A DNA stretch of 64,000 nt, taken from an uncultured Tolumonas sp. Lineage in GTDB: Bacteria; Pseudomonadota; Gammaproteobacteria; Enterobacterales; Aeromonadaceae. The stretch is from contig NZ_OY829944.1 of assembly GCF_963556105.2 (NCBI RefSeq), forward strand, positions 1,895,501 through 1,959,500, in the 5' to 3' direction. The notes below the pieces were generated by a model. The model was not told where the DNA came from, did not search any database, and saw only the letters and a list, made by a program, of their open reading frames with translations. Both the position numbers and the translations under genes were made by a program. Every line of letters starts with the position of its first letter. The stretch's first letter is position 1. Below are positions 8,643-17,277 of the stretch, piece after piece.

Positions 8643-9640
8643 GCAACGACAACCTTCTGTAATAACAGCGAAATGACATCTTTTGTCGTAATACCATCGG
8701 CTTCTGCTTCTACCGTCAACATGAGACGATGCCGCATTACTGGGTAGATGCAATATTGTATGTCTTCTGGCGTGACATAATTACGCCCAGCCAGCCATGC
8801 TCTGACCCGAGCACAACGCAATAAAGCAATGCTAGAGCGAGGGCTGACACCATATGCAAGCCAGCGAGCCAGATCGGGGTCATATGCTTGTGGATGTCGG
8901 GTGGCGGTAGCTAAGTTCACGATATAATTTTCGATTGGTGCTGCCGCAATCACCTGCAAGGCATATTGGCGCGCCGCAAAAATTTGCAGTTGCGTTAATT
9001 GTGGTGGAGTAGGGTTGCTTTCAACTCTGCTCTCTGCGTGGTTTAGCCGCAGAATGCTTAATTCATCAATAGCTGATGGATAATCAAGCTCAAGATGCAG
9101 CATAAAACGATCTAGTTGTGCTTCCGGGAGCGGATAAGTGCCTTCCTGCTCCAGCGGGTTTTGTGTCGCCATGACCAGAAACAGCGGGGGCAGATGATAA
9201 CTTTTGCGCCCGATGGTGACTTGTCGTTCTTCCATTGCTTCCAGCAAAGCACTTTGAACTTTAGCCGCTGCGCGGTTAATTTCGTCAGCTAAGACTATTT
9301 CATTAAACAATGGACCTGGCTGGAAAACAAACGTCCCATTTTGTGGACGGTAGATCTCTGTGCCTGTCAGATCTGCAGGCAAAAGGTCGGGGGTAAACTG
9401 GATGCGGTGAAAGTGGCTTTCGACACAACTGGCCAGCATTTTTATTGAGCGAGTTTTAGCTAAGCCTGGCGGGCCTTCAACAAGAATATGACCATCAGCC
9501 AATAGTGCCATCAGCAAACCGTCGATCAGGTGTTGTTGCCCGATAATTTGTTCATTCAGAAATTGTTTCACGTTGGCAATAGCAGCCAAACAAGCATCTT
9601 CTGTTATGGTTTGCTGTTGTTCGTTATAAATATTATCCAC
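8639..9640 (-). CDS. moxR: MoxR-family AAA+ ATPase
   Basis: A 333-residue MoxR-type ATPase with Walker A GPPGLAKT (56-63), Walker B in VLADEINRA, a sensor motif (MATQNPLEQEGTYPLPEAQLDRF, of which the core is ATQNP) and the C-terminal AAA lid. MoxR proteins are chaperone-like and act with VWA proteins to assemble or activate complexes. It starts at GTG 9640 with AAAGGA upstream. It overlaps the dsbB 3' end by 8 bp and the DUF58 start by 4 bp, placing it second in a tightly coupled seven-gene operon. Confidence 0.95.
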   Translation of the reverse strand: MDNIYNEQQQTITEDACLAAIANVKQFLNEQIIGQQHLIDGLLMALLADGHILVEGPPGLAKTRSIKMLASCVESHFHRIQFTPDLLPADLTGTEIYRPQNGTFVFQPGPLFNEIVLADEINRAAAKVQSALLEAMEERQVTIGRKSYHLPPLFLVMATQNPLEQEGTYPLPEAQLDRFMLHLELDYPSAIDELSILRLNHAESRVESNPTPPQLTQLQIFAARQYALQVIAAAPIENYIVNLATATRHPQAYDPDLARWLAYGVSPRSSIALLRCARVRAWLAGRNYVTPEDIQYCIYPVMRHRLMLTVEAEADGITTKDVISLLLQKVVVA

Positions 9641-10154
9641 AGCATCGTCCTTTGATTAAATTTCCTGCGATGATAATAAAGCTACACACAGTATAAATTC
9701 CAAATGCAACTATGAGCCATTGTGGCATAGTCCACGAAAGGAACTGCCACTGAATTTCAGAACACTCGCCTGTTGCATTAAAAAACCACGGTGCCCATTT
9801 ATTAAGAGGTAACCATTGTGGGAAGCTAACAAACAAATCGCAAGTGTTAAATGGAGACGGATGAATCTGGATGTCGGTATGGCGTAAAGCTAAGCGCAAA
9901 CCTTGAACAGATGAATAGGCCCAGAGCAATAAGCTGCTCCAACGTAGGAAAAAGTTTTTAGGATTAATAAACCCGATAGCGGCACCTGCCATAATACCCA
10001 GAATAGCTACCCGCTGATAAATGCACATGACACAAGGTTGTAACCCCATCACATGCTGAAAAAACATACCGCATAATTCAAGAAATAGCGTAGAGCCCAG
10101 CAAAATAGCCCATGCAATACGGTTTTGTGTCAGAGTTCGAATGAACGCAATCAT
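9633..10154 (-). CDS. dsbB: Disulfide bond formation protein B
   Basis: Four-helix inner-membrane protein that reoxidises periplasmic DsbA and passes electrons to quinone. The catalytic pairs are present in the expected places: C41-V-M-C44 after the first helices and C105 ... C131 in the second periplasmic loop, matching E. coli DsbB numbering within one residue. An in-frame TTG at 10166 could extend it by four residues, but ATG at 10154 with GGA 7 bases upstream is preferred. Overlap with moxR makes it the first gene of the bat operon, an uncommon arrangement. Confidence 0.95.
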   Translation of the reverse strand: MIAFIRTLTQNRIAWAILLGSTLFLELCGMFFQHVMGLQPCVMCIYQRVAILGIMAGAAIGFINPKNFFLRWSSLLLWAYSSVQGLRLALRHTDIQIHPSPFNTCDLFVSFPQWLPLNKWAPWFFNATGECSEIQWQFLSWTMPQWLIVAFGIYTVCSFIIIAGNLIKGRCCG

Positions 10155-10369
10155 TTCAATATCCAAAGATGAAAACTGCAGAAATTAGAATACAGAACTC
10201 TTGAAAATGGAAGAGCGAAAAATACGATAACGTGTTGATTTTTTAGTGTGACATAGTGTCAACGTTGCGTCATTGCTTGAAATACAAAAGCGAGGGCTAA
10301 GTCATGAACATGAACTTATTCTATTGAATCCTGACAGATAATGTATGTGTTGAACAGAAACCAATAATA

Positions 10370-10400
10370 CTCATTTGAGTTTATTTTAAACTTAAATGAG
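10370..10400. promoter_or_regulatory. Inverted repeat upstream of sbp (possible operator)
   Basis: A 14-bp inverted repeat with one mismatch around a 3-base centre: CTCATTTGAGTTTA, TTT, TAAACTTAAATGAG. It lies about 110 bp before the sbp ATG, in the 358-bp AT-rich gap that also holds the dsbB promoter, with no T run, so it looks more like an operator than a terminator. The binding protein is unknown; a CysB-type regulator is encoded nearby. No other feature was recognised in the gap. Confidence 0.4.
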
Positions 10401-10512
10401 CGTTACAAAAAATATTATTATCTGTTTTTTGCATAAGAATTATAATTTTTCTTATTTCATTTTCGTAAATGAATCCTTCAATCTAACTACATCAATACAG
10501 GGAGATGTAGTT

Positions 10513-11514
10513 ATGAAAAATATCCAATTGTCTGTTTTAGGTTTAACGATTGCACTGGCAGCACAATCAGTAATGGCGGGTGAAGTGAAATTGTTAAACG
10601 TTTCTTATGATCCGACCCGTGAGTTGTATCAGGAATATAATCAGGCCTTTTCTAAATTCTGGCAAAAGCAACATGGCGATACTGTAGCTGTTAGTCAATC
10701 TCATGGTGGCTCAGGTAAACAAGCTCGCGCTGTTATTGATGGTTTAGAAGCTGATGTAGTGACTCTGGCATTAGGCTCAGATATTGATGCTGTTGCTAAA
10801 CAAGGTTTAGTTCCAGATGACTGGGAAAAGAAATTTGATAACCATGCAGCACCCTATACCTCAACGATCGTATTCCTAGTGCGTAAAGGCAACCCTAAAA
10901 ATATTAAAGACTGGGATGATTTAGTTCGCCCTGGCGTCGAAGTTATTACTCCAAACCCTAAAACATCGGGTGGCGCACGCTGGAACTATCTGGCGGCCTG
11001 GGGATATGCATTAAAGAAAACAGGCAATGAACAAGGTGCACGCGATTACATTTCTAAATTGTTCAGCAATGTAAAAGTATTGGATTCCGGTGCCCGTGGT
11101 GCAACTACCAGCTTTGTGGAACGTGGTTTGGGTGATGTGCTGATTGCTTGGGAAAATGAAGCTTATCTCTCTTTGAATGAGTTAGGTAAAGGGCAATTTG
11201 AATTAGTAACGCCGTCAGTCTCAATTTTGGCTGAACCGCCAGTTGCTGTTGTAGAAAAAGTGGCGAAAAAACATGGTACTGAAGAGGTGGCGAAAGCCTA
11301 CCTGCAACATTTGTACTCTAAAGAAGGCCAACGAATTGCAGCAAAAAATTACTATCGTCCAATTGACCCGGAAGTAGCTAAAGAAACCGCGAAAAATTTT
11401 GCGCCAGTTAAGTTATTTACCATTCGCGAGTTGGAAGGGGAATGGAAGACTGCACAGAAACGCCATTTTGCTACCGGTGGTACATTTGACCAGTTGTACA
11501 AACCAGGTCAGTAA
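10513..11514 (+). CDS. sbp: Periplasmic sulfate-binding protein
   Basis: A 333-residue substrate-binding protein for the sulfate/thiosulfate ABC importer. After a signal peptide (cleavage near VMA-GEV) come the hallmark [16 protein letters not shown] and [10 protein letters not shown] segments that bind sulfate in Sbp. The frame is open 39 codons further upstream, but ATG 10513 is preceded by GGGAGATG and starts the signal peptide. No CysTWA permease or ATPase genes are adjacent, so it must work with a transporter encoded elsewhere. A strong terminator follows, and a CysB-family gene lies downstream. Confidence 0.95.
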   Translation: MKNIQLSVLGLTIALAAQSVMAGEVKLLNVSYDPTRELYQEYNQAFSKFWQKQHGDTVAVSQSHGGSGKQARAVIDGLEADVVTLALGSDIDAVAKQGLVPDDWEKKFDNHAAPYTSTIVFLVRKGNPKNIKDWDDLVRPGVEVITPNPKTSGGARWNYLAAWGYALKKTGNEQGARDYISKLFSNVKVLDSGARGATTSFVERGLGDVLIAWENEAYLSLNELGKGQFELVTPSVSILAEPPVAVVEKVAKKHGTEEVAKAYLQHLYSKEGQRIAAKNYYRPIDPEVAKETAKNFAPVKLFTIRELEGEWKTAQKRHFATGGTFDQLYKPGQ

Positions 11515-11548
11515 CCATATTTTTCATCTTATTCTTCGGTAAATTTTT

Positions 11549-11582
11549 AGGGTTAGTCTGAATTTCAGCTAACCCTTTTTTA
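11549..11582 (+). terminator. Rho-independent terminator of sbp
   Basis: AGGGTTAG at 11549-11556 pairs with CTAACCCT at 11569-11576, followed by a run of six T. It lies 35 bp after the sbp stop and isolates sbp from the regulator downstream. Confidence 0.85.
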
Positions 11583-11809
11583 TTGAATGCAATTTTCAAT
11601 TTTTGCACAAAATATTGATGAAGTGAAAAAACATCAAATAGTCATTGGAGTGCTGTTTTTAACTATATATAATAAATATATCTTTATCTTTTTGCGGTAT
11701 ATGCCTTTTCTTGGATAGGTTTGCAGTATTTCATATTTGTATTTATGCATAAGAATAAATAACAATATGGAAAGCACAGCGCATTATGCCTATGGACAGG
11801 AGCAAACCT

Positions 11810-12763
11810 TTGAACTTCCAACAATTAAAAATAATCCGTGAGGCTGCCCGCAGTCACTTTAACTTAACTGAAGTGGCTAATGTGCTATATACCTCGCAGT
11901 CAGGTGTTAGTCGACATATTAAAGAGCTGGAAGATGAGCTGGGTGTAGAATTATTTATTCGTCGAGGCAAACGTTTATTAGGCATGACGGAGCCGGGTAA
12001 AGCACTTTTGACGATGGCAGAACGGATTTTAACTGAGGCTGCTAATATCCGCCGGTTAGCCGATAATTTTGCTAACAGTGATAAAGGCCGTTTGCATGTC
12101 GCGACCACTCATACTCAGGCGAGATACGCGTTACCCGGTATTATCAAAGAATTTCGAACCCATTACCCGCAAGTGCAATTAGTTTTACATCAGGGTAGCC
12201 CAAGTGAAATCGTGTCGATGATCTTAAACGGGGAAACAGATATTGGGCTTGCCAGCGAACAACTGTCTGAAACAGATGCGATTGCTGCATTTCCATATTA
12301 CAGCTGGCATCACACGATTTTAGTGCCGCGAGGACATCCCTTGGCTGAGTTGCCCGAGGTAACGTTAGACGCACTCAGTGCCTGGCCGTTGATCACTTAT
12401 CAGACCGGTTTGACGGGGCGAGCCAAAGTAGACGCGGCATTTGCCTACGCCGGTATCGAGCCTGATATTGTATTAAGTGCGCAGGATTCAGATGTCATTA
12501 AAACCTATGTTGAGCTCGGTATGGGTGTTGGTATTTTGGCCGATATGGCGATTGATACCGTAAAAGACAGCAATTTAGTTCGCCTAAATGCGGAGCATTT
12601 ATTTTCTGCAAATACTGTTTGGTTTGGTTTGAAAAAGGGCAAATTGCAGCCTAATTTTGCATGGCGTTTTCTGCAGTTATGCAACCCGTCGTTATCTATC
12701 AGTGATATTCAGGCACAGGTATTCTCGACAGAAGATAATAGTGCACTGCACTACGAAATTTAA
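11810..12763 (+). CDS. cysB: LysR-type regulator of sulfur assimilation (CysB/Cbl family)
   Basis: A 317-residue LysR-type regulator with an N-terminal winged HTH (YTSQSGVSRHIKELEDELG) and a sulfate/inducer-binding domain carrying the CysB-family TTHTQARYALP and HQGSPSEI motifs. It closely matches the CysB/Cbl branch that starts MNFQQL. The TTG at 11810 begins exactly there and has AGGAG seven bases upstream, so it is preferred over the ATG at 11786, which lacks a ribosome-binding site. It probably controls sbp and other cys genes; CysB versus Cbl cannot be decided from sequence alone. Confidence 0.88.
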   Translation: MNFQQLKIIREAARSHFNLTEVANVLYTSQSGVSRHIKELEDELGVELFIRRGKRLLGMTEPGKALLTMAERILTEAANIRRLADNFANSDKGRLHVATTHTQARYALPGIIKEFRTHYPQVQLVLHQGSPSEIVSMILNGETDIGLASEQLSETDAIAAFPYYSWHHTILVPRGHPLAELPEVTLDALSAWPLITYQTGLTGRAKVDAAFAYAGIEPDIVLSAQDSDVIKTYVELGMGVGILADMAIDTVKDSNLVRLNAEHLFSANTVWFGLKKGKLQPNFAWRFLQLCNPSLSISDIQAQVFSTEDNSALHYEI

Positions 12764-12768
12764 AATAT

Positions 12769-12790
12769 ATGGGCAACATTAGTTGCCCAT
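12769..12790. terminator. Hairpin between convergent genes
   Basis: ATGGGCAAC and GTTGCCCAT form a perfect 9-bp stem with loop ATTA between the cysB and MFS stops. The flank is AT-rich on the minus-strand exit side, so it may terminate the MFS gene; there is no clean T run. Confidence 0.5.
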
Positions 12791-12815
12791 GATCCGATGT
12801 CATTTTCTGATCAAA

Positions 12816-14072
12816 TTAAGCCGGAATGCGAGATAGCTTGTAGGCAGTTAGTGACATCGTAATAACTAAGGTAAAAATCAACGCGGTTGCCACACCCCGC
12901 CATTCACCATATCGCCAGAACAAACCAGATATTGAACCCACCACGCTTGAGCCTAAATAGTAACTACTCAGATAAAGCGACGCCCCCAAGGCTTTGGTTT
13001 TGCCTGCGCGCTGGCCGACCCAGCTACTGGCAATGGTATGGCCACCAAAAAAGGCAAATGTTTGCATGGTAATGCCTAAGACAACCACCGGTAACCAAGG
13101 TGAAAATGTCAGTAATAATGCAACTAGCATCATCAGCATGGAGCCTATTAATGCTTTATAACGGCCGACTTTTTGTGCGATACGGTGGGCTTTTGCTGAT
13201 GCCACCGCACCAACCAAGAATAATGTAAAAATGCCGCCGATGATGCTGGGGCGTAAGTTAAAGGGGGCTGCTTCCAAATGAAAACCAATGTAGTTATATA
13301 AACTGACAAAACATCCCATCAAAATAAAGCCACTGGCGTATAACCATGGTAACCCTTCATCTTTTAACAAAGTGATGAACGCTTGTTTTAATTCTCGACG
13401 GCCTTGTTGCGAAAATGGCAGTGGTCGAGCATGAAAATGCTGAGATGCGGGTAATTTTTGCCAGAACACCACTGCGGAGATCAACCCGACACTACCGACG
13501 ATTAATGCAGCGATATGCCATGAAAAATAGTCAGCAGCCAATGCCGTTACTAAACGGCCACTCATTCCACCAATCGCCGAGCCGGAAATATAGACCCCCA
13601 TGGATTTACCCAACGAAATTACTTCAATTTCTTCGGCCAGATAAGCCATTGCAACCGCGGGGAGGCCTGCGAGAACAATGCCTGCGAACAGACGTAAAAC
13701 AAGCAATGATGAGTAATCGGGTACGAAAGTTGTCAGTAATGTCATTATAGCTGCGAGCAGCATGGCGCAACTCATTACAGGCTTTCGGCCGAAACGGTCA
13801 GAAATAAAACTGGATGGTAGCTGAGACAAGGCCAGCGCGGCGGTTGAAATAGATAAGATAGTGCTGCTTGCGGCAGGCGATAAAGAGAAGGTGCGGGCAA
13901 ATAATGGGAGTATTGGCTGAACCCAATACAGCAGCCAAAACGTAGAAAAACCACCGAGGAAAACAGCCAGATTAGTATGTTTGAAAGCGACGGAGCCAGC
14001 TCGAATTTGCGTTGCTGGCGGGTACAAAGAAGAGTTATCAGGGGGATCGGTCAGTATTTGATCTTGTGACAT
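12816..14072 (-). CDS. MFS transporter, YnfM-like
   Basis: A 418-residue major facilitator with twelve predicted membrane helices and the family loop motif between helices 2 and 3 (SDRFGRKPVM). The segment TFWLLYWVQPILPLFARTFSLS and the following SPAASS resemble E. coli YnfM, an inner-membrane transporter tied to arabinose or drug efflux; the substrate is not predictable. The first 30 residues are hydrophilic and cytoplasmic. It is convergent with cysB and apparently monocistronic. Confidence 0.85.
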   Translation of the reverse strand: MSQDQILTDPPDNSSLYPPATQIRAGSVAFKHTNLAVFLGGFSTFWLLYWVQPILPLFARTFSLSPAASSTILSISTAALALSQLPSSFISDRFGRKPVMSCAMLLAAIMTLLTTFVPDYSSLLVLRLFAGIVLAGLPAVAMAYLAEEIEVISLGKSMGVYISGSAIGGMSGRLVTALAADYFSWHIAALIVGSVGLISAVVFWQKLPASQHFHARPLPFSQQGRRELKQAFITLLKDEGLPWLYASGFILMGCFVSLYNYIGFHLEAAPFNLRPSIIGGIFTLFLVGAVASAKAHRIAQKVGRYKALIGSMLMMLVALLLTFSPWLPVVVLGITMQTFAFFGGHTIASSWVGQRAGKTKALGASLYLSSYYLGSSVVGSISGLFWRYGEWRGVATALIFTLVITMSLTAYKLSRIPA

Positions 14073-14523
14073 AAATTGAAATGTCCTTATTCGTTACCAG
14101 AATGCCATTAAAATTATCGTTATCTATTTTATTAATAATTAAATGAATTTTAGTTATATAGACTGCAATTCAAATTTCATGTTAGCAGAGCTTAATATAT
14201 TCACAATCATTATCCAGAATATCCGCTCCTATAATTTCTCATGTAATTGGATTGTTAATTATTTTTAAAATTAATTAGTGAGAAGTTAAAATATTAATTT
14301 GATTATTTTATAGGCTAATTGCGGTGCACATTTTCATGGCGCTTGAGTTCCCATTCGCAAGTAGATTGATGCGGGGCGATGGTTCTTATTTTAGTATGCA
14401 GTAAGAGTCAATTGTGAGTGAGTCATAAACTTAGATTGAGAGGCCACAATTTTACATTTTATAGGTAAACATCTGACGTTTTACTTGTTAGTCTTCACTA
14501 TCGATAAATTATGAGAGCTGTAA
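14073..14523. other. AT-rich intergenic region
   Basis: A 451-base gap between divergent genes. It is strongly AT-rich on the left half and must hold the promoters of the MFS gene and of the small membrane protein gene. No open reading frame with a ribosome-binding site, no RNA gene and no clear repeat was recognised. Confidence 0.5.
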
Positions 14524-14850
14524 ATGTCTGAAATCAAACCTCCACGTGTTTTAGGATTGCTGCTGGCGTTGTTGGGTGCAACAACCGTTATTGGTGGTGT
14601 TAACCTTATCCTGATGAATGACTCACCTTATTTTTTAGTTATTGGTGCAGGTATCCTTGTTTCAGGCTTACTGCTTGCCCGAGGTAAAAAAATGGGTGCT
14701 TTCGCGTACGCTGGCACGTTATCGGTTATCATTTTGTGGTCATTATTTGAGGTTGGGTTGGATGTGAGTCAATTGTTGCCTCGTATTGTTGTCCCGAGTT
14801 TGATTGGCGCATATATATTCTCCAGTAAGGTGAAATCCCGACTAGCATAA
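14524..14850 (+). CDS. Small membrane protein resembling the N-terminal membrane domain of PQQ glucose/quinate dehydrogenases
   Basis: A 108-residue protein with four predicted helices (about 8-29, 34-51, 57-73, 84-101). Spacing and motifs such as LLLALLGATTVIGGVNLI and LWSLFEVGLDVSQLLPRI resemble the membrane anchor of quinone-linked PQQ dehydrogenases (Gcd), where this domain binds ubiquinone. The large beta-propeller catalytic domain is absent; the gene ends normally in TAA after the fourth helix. Whether it is a stand-alone quinone-binding subunit or a relic is unknown. GAG precedes the ATG. Confidence 0.75.
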   Translation: MSEIKPPRVLGLLLALLGATTVIGGVNLILMNDSPYFLVIGAGILVSGLLLARGKKMGAFAYAGTLSVIILWSLFEVGLDVSQLLPRIVVPSLIGAYIFSSKVKSRLA

Positions 14851-14953
14851 AAACAGAGAATAAGTTTTGTGCTTGTTTTTGTTACTATCGCACCAAACCA
14901 GCTGAAACATTCAATATGATTTTTGGCCGGTTTTCAGATCTGGGGACCTATAA

Positions 14954-15598
14954 ATGCATTTCGATTTTTTCTGGATCCTTAAATCTTTACCGGCAATTAT
15001 CATCGGATTGACGATACACGAGTTAGCGCATGCCTATATGGCATACAAACTGGGCGATATGACGGCAAAAAATGATGGTCGTTTGACGTTCAACCCGCTA
15101 AAGCATATTGATCCACTTGGTTTTATGTTGATCTTGATTGCTGGGTTCGGTTGGGCGAAACCAGTAAGTTTCAATCCTGATAATTTGAAGCATAAGCATC
15201 GTGACGAAATTTTGATTTCCCTTGCCGGACCAGTTTCCAATTTTTTGCTGGCAGTCCTTTTTTTGATTATGGCGCGAGTTTTCTTCTTTTTCCCATATTT
15301 CAGTGCTACAGCGCTCGGTCTTGCTACGGTTAATCTACTCATCCTGTGGGGTGTTATAAATTTTGGGTTATTTTTCTTTAATTTATTGCCTATTCCACCG
15401 CTGGATGGTTCCCATCTTTATATGACTTTTTTGAAAGACATTAGCCCTAAGCTACTGAGAAATGTGTATATGTTTGGAACCTATGGCTTGTTACTGATAA
15501 TACTCATTCAGAACAATACCAAGATTGAAATATTACCGTTGGCATCCTTAATTAAAGGCGCTACCAATTTCGGCATTGCTCTGCTGCAATTTCGATAA
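14954..15598 (+). CDS. Site-2 protease family (M50) membrane protein
   Basis: A 214-residue polytopic membrane metalloprotease. Helix 1 carries the zinc motif H22-E-L-A-H26 and a later helix has NLLPIPPLDGSH, giving the third metal ligand Asp, both intact. The FGWAKPVSFNP segment is typical of the compact YwhC/YdaI-like M50 branch without a PDZ domain. Substrates are unknown; the family cleaves within membranes. It starts 103 bp after the preceding small gene, and no obvious partner gene is adjacent. Confidence 0.9.
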   Translation: MHFDFFWILKSLPAIIIGLTIHELAHAYMAYKLGDMTAKNDGRLTFNPLKHIDPLGFMLILIAGFGWAKPVSFNPDNLKHKHRDEILISLAGPVSNFLLAVLFLIMARVFFFFPYFSATALGLATVNLLILWGVINFGLFFFNLLPIPPLDGSHLYMTFLKDISPKLLRNVYMFGTYGLLLIILIQNNTKIEILPLASLIKGATNFGIALLQFR

Positions 15599-15716
15599 GT
15601 CTCGAATTAAGAAGCATGTTTTCATTTACAAACGGGTAGAAAATCTGCAGATTGCCTGCTGAATCAGCCCATCTGTGGTTCTGACGGGTTAACTTAAGTA
15701 TGTGTAGGAGATGTTT

Positions 15717-16001
15717 ATGAGTGATACAACACAAGATGAATCGTTCTGGGAACGCGCGGATGAGATTATCAATCTGGCAAATAAACAAGCAGAAGATGCA
15801 GAAAGTGATGATGTAAGCTCTTCTTTGCTGTACGCAACCGCTCGTTTTAATGCATTTCTTGTTGCGTCTTCTGCTGAAAAAGCCGATGACATAAAAGCTG
15901 GAAAAGATGCTGCGGTGGAATATTTTACAGAACAATATCGTCAGTTGCTCATCGATAACATTGATGAATACATAGAAAATTTCGACGAATATAATGCATA
16001 A
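15717..16001 (+). CDS. DUF3144 family protein
   Basis: A 94-residue acidic cytoplasmic protein, mostly helical, matching DUF3144 (FWERADEIINLANKQ; YATARFNAFLVA). Function is unknown. An ATG six bases upstream lies directly against the AGGAG; the ATG at 15717 has the right spacing and is chosen. A clear terminator follows, so it is probably monocistronic. Confidence 0.85.
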   Translation: MSDTTQDESFWERADEIINLANKQAEDAESDDVSSSLLYATARFNAFLVASSAEKADDIKAGKDAAVEYFTEQYRQLLIDNIDEYIENFDEYNA

Positions 16002-16034
16002 TTGTTTGCAATAAATAGATTTATTTGAATACCT

Positions 16035-16073
16035 AAATCCGGATTATTTAAATGCTCCGGATTTTTATTTTTT
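16035..16073 (+). terminator. Rho-independent terminator of the DUF3144 gene
   Basis: AAATCCGGA at 16035-16043 pairs with TCCGGATTT at 16056-16064, followed by a T-rich tract to 16073. Confidence 0.85.
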
Positions 16074-16086
16074 AAGATCACAACGC

Positions 16087-16407
16087 ATGTTCTTACGTAA
16101 TAAGAACGGTAAAACACAATTGAGTCAGAACAGTATGAAAATACTAACACAAGTCAAATATTGGTTATTAAATCAACTCTCTGAGATCTTAGAGTTTCAG
16201 CAACGTATTTGGGTTGTCAGTATTTGTAATAGTTCCGCCACAGATACATTCATTGTTAATGAAGACAGTTTTCATGAACCAATGCAATGGATGATGCGAA
16301 AAGGCTATACCGAGGATATGTTACAAAAAATAAATCAGCTAAAGCGTTCACAAGCGGTGCAACTGGAACTTAATGGTATCAGCCACCAAGTTCTGCGTGT
16401 TAAATAA
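16087..16407 (+). CDS. Hypothetical protein
   Basis: A 106-residue protein that I do not recognise. It is basic at the N-terminus, has no signal peptide or membrane helix, and contains a short beta/alpha pattern (QRIWVVSICNSS; QAVQLELNGISHQVLRVK). The first ATG lacks a good ribosome-binding site; an internal ATG at 16135 (MKILTQVKYW) is an alternative. It ends 6 bp before the convergent pduX stop. It is kept because the frame fills the gap and looks protein-like, but it could be spurious. Confidence 0.5.
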   Translation: MFLRNKNGKTQLSQNSMKILTQVKYWLLNQLSEILEFQQRIWVVSICNSSATDTFIVNEDSFHEPMQWMMRKGYTEDMLQKINQLKRSQAVQLELNGISHQVLRVK

Positions 16408-16413
16408 TATTTA

Positions 16414-17277
16414 TTAGCTCACACCACCAGCAATCAGCTTTTTCATATACTGCATTGGGTAATGAGTCTGTAAAACGGAAAGCTGCACGGCAGAAAAAAT
16501 CGCATCGGGATCATGTTGCTGAGGGTTGCATAACAACCCAACGACTGTACCACTATGCGCGACAACCATGCCGGGTAAGTCGAATTTTTCAATCAAAGCT
16601 TGGAACTGCTCAAAACCCGGTTTTGCCAAAATATACTGACTGGCAAGCGCGCTCAACGTACACGCCTGACCAAATAAAGCGACGTTTTTTGTTTGCATTG
16701 CTTGTTCAAACATATGCATGGCATCGGTTAGCCGTGTCTCATTCTGTTTTAGCCATTGTTGACGCGACATCTGATGATAGTCAGCCGTATTCAGCTGCGT
16801 TGCGCTTTCAAAAATCAGAATATTCAGATCCGGTACCCACCCAAACTGTTGATGGATCTCACCTCGCTTGTGATCGAACAAGCTAAGTTGATGCAAGAAG
16901 GTGCTGTCACTTGGTTCCAGTGAAGTGCAGATCTGCGCCAGCGCCTGACTATTTAATTCCTGTTGAAAATGGCGCGCGGTGGCGACCGCTGTTGCTGCAA
17001 TGTCGGCTGTGCTGCTAGCCATGCCTTTGGCTACGGGAATGGTTGAGTGAAAACGAATAGATAATTTCTGATGCCAAGTTTCTTCGATCTGTAGGTGCTT
17101 GAGCGTTGCTTTCACGGCTCGACGCATTAATGGTCGTTCATCAAATTGATGAGCTGTGCCTTGTTTCACTTCAACGGTGCTATACCAATCGATAGGGCAG
17201 GAGATGAGTTTTTCGGAACCGTTGATCAGGCCCTGAATCAGCTCTCCGCACGATGCGGGGCAACTGGCTTCAGCCAT
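16414..17277 (-). CDS. pduX: L-threonine kinase (PduX-like GHMP kinase)
   Basis: A 287-residue GHMP-family kinase that makes O-phospho-L-threonine, the precursor of the aminopropanol linker of cobalamin. The N-terminal CPASCGELIQG motif and the ATP-binding VAKGMASSTADIAAT loop (about 85-100) are typical. Its ATG overlaps the stop of the cobD decarboxylase gene by 8 bp, coupling the two successive steps. No Pdu microcompartment genes are nearby, so it serves B12 assembly here. Confidence 0.9.
   Translation of the reverse strand: MAEASCPASCGELIQGLINGSEKLISCPIDWYSTVEVKQGTAHQFDERPLMRRAVKATLKHLQIEETWHQKLSIRFHSTIPVAKGMASSTADIAATAVATARHFQQELNSQALAQICTSLEPSDSTFLHQLSLFDHKRGEIHQQFGWVPDLNILIFESATQLNTADYHQMSRQQWLKQNETRLTDAMHMFEQAMQTKNVALFGQACTLSALASQYILAKPGFEQFQALIEKFDLPGMVVAHSGTVVGLLCNPQQHDPDAIFSAVQLSVLQTHYPMQYMKKLIAGGVS

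Noticed and set aside
10396..10512. N-terminal extension of sbp
   Set aside because: The internal ATG at 10513 has a strong ribosome-binding site and begins a normal signal peptide; the extension also overlaps the upstream palindrome.
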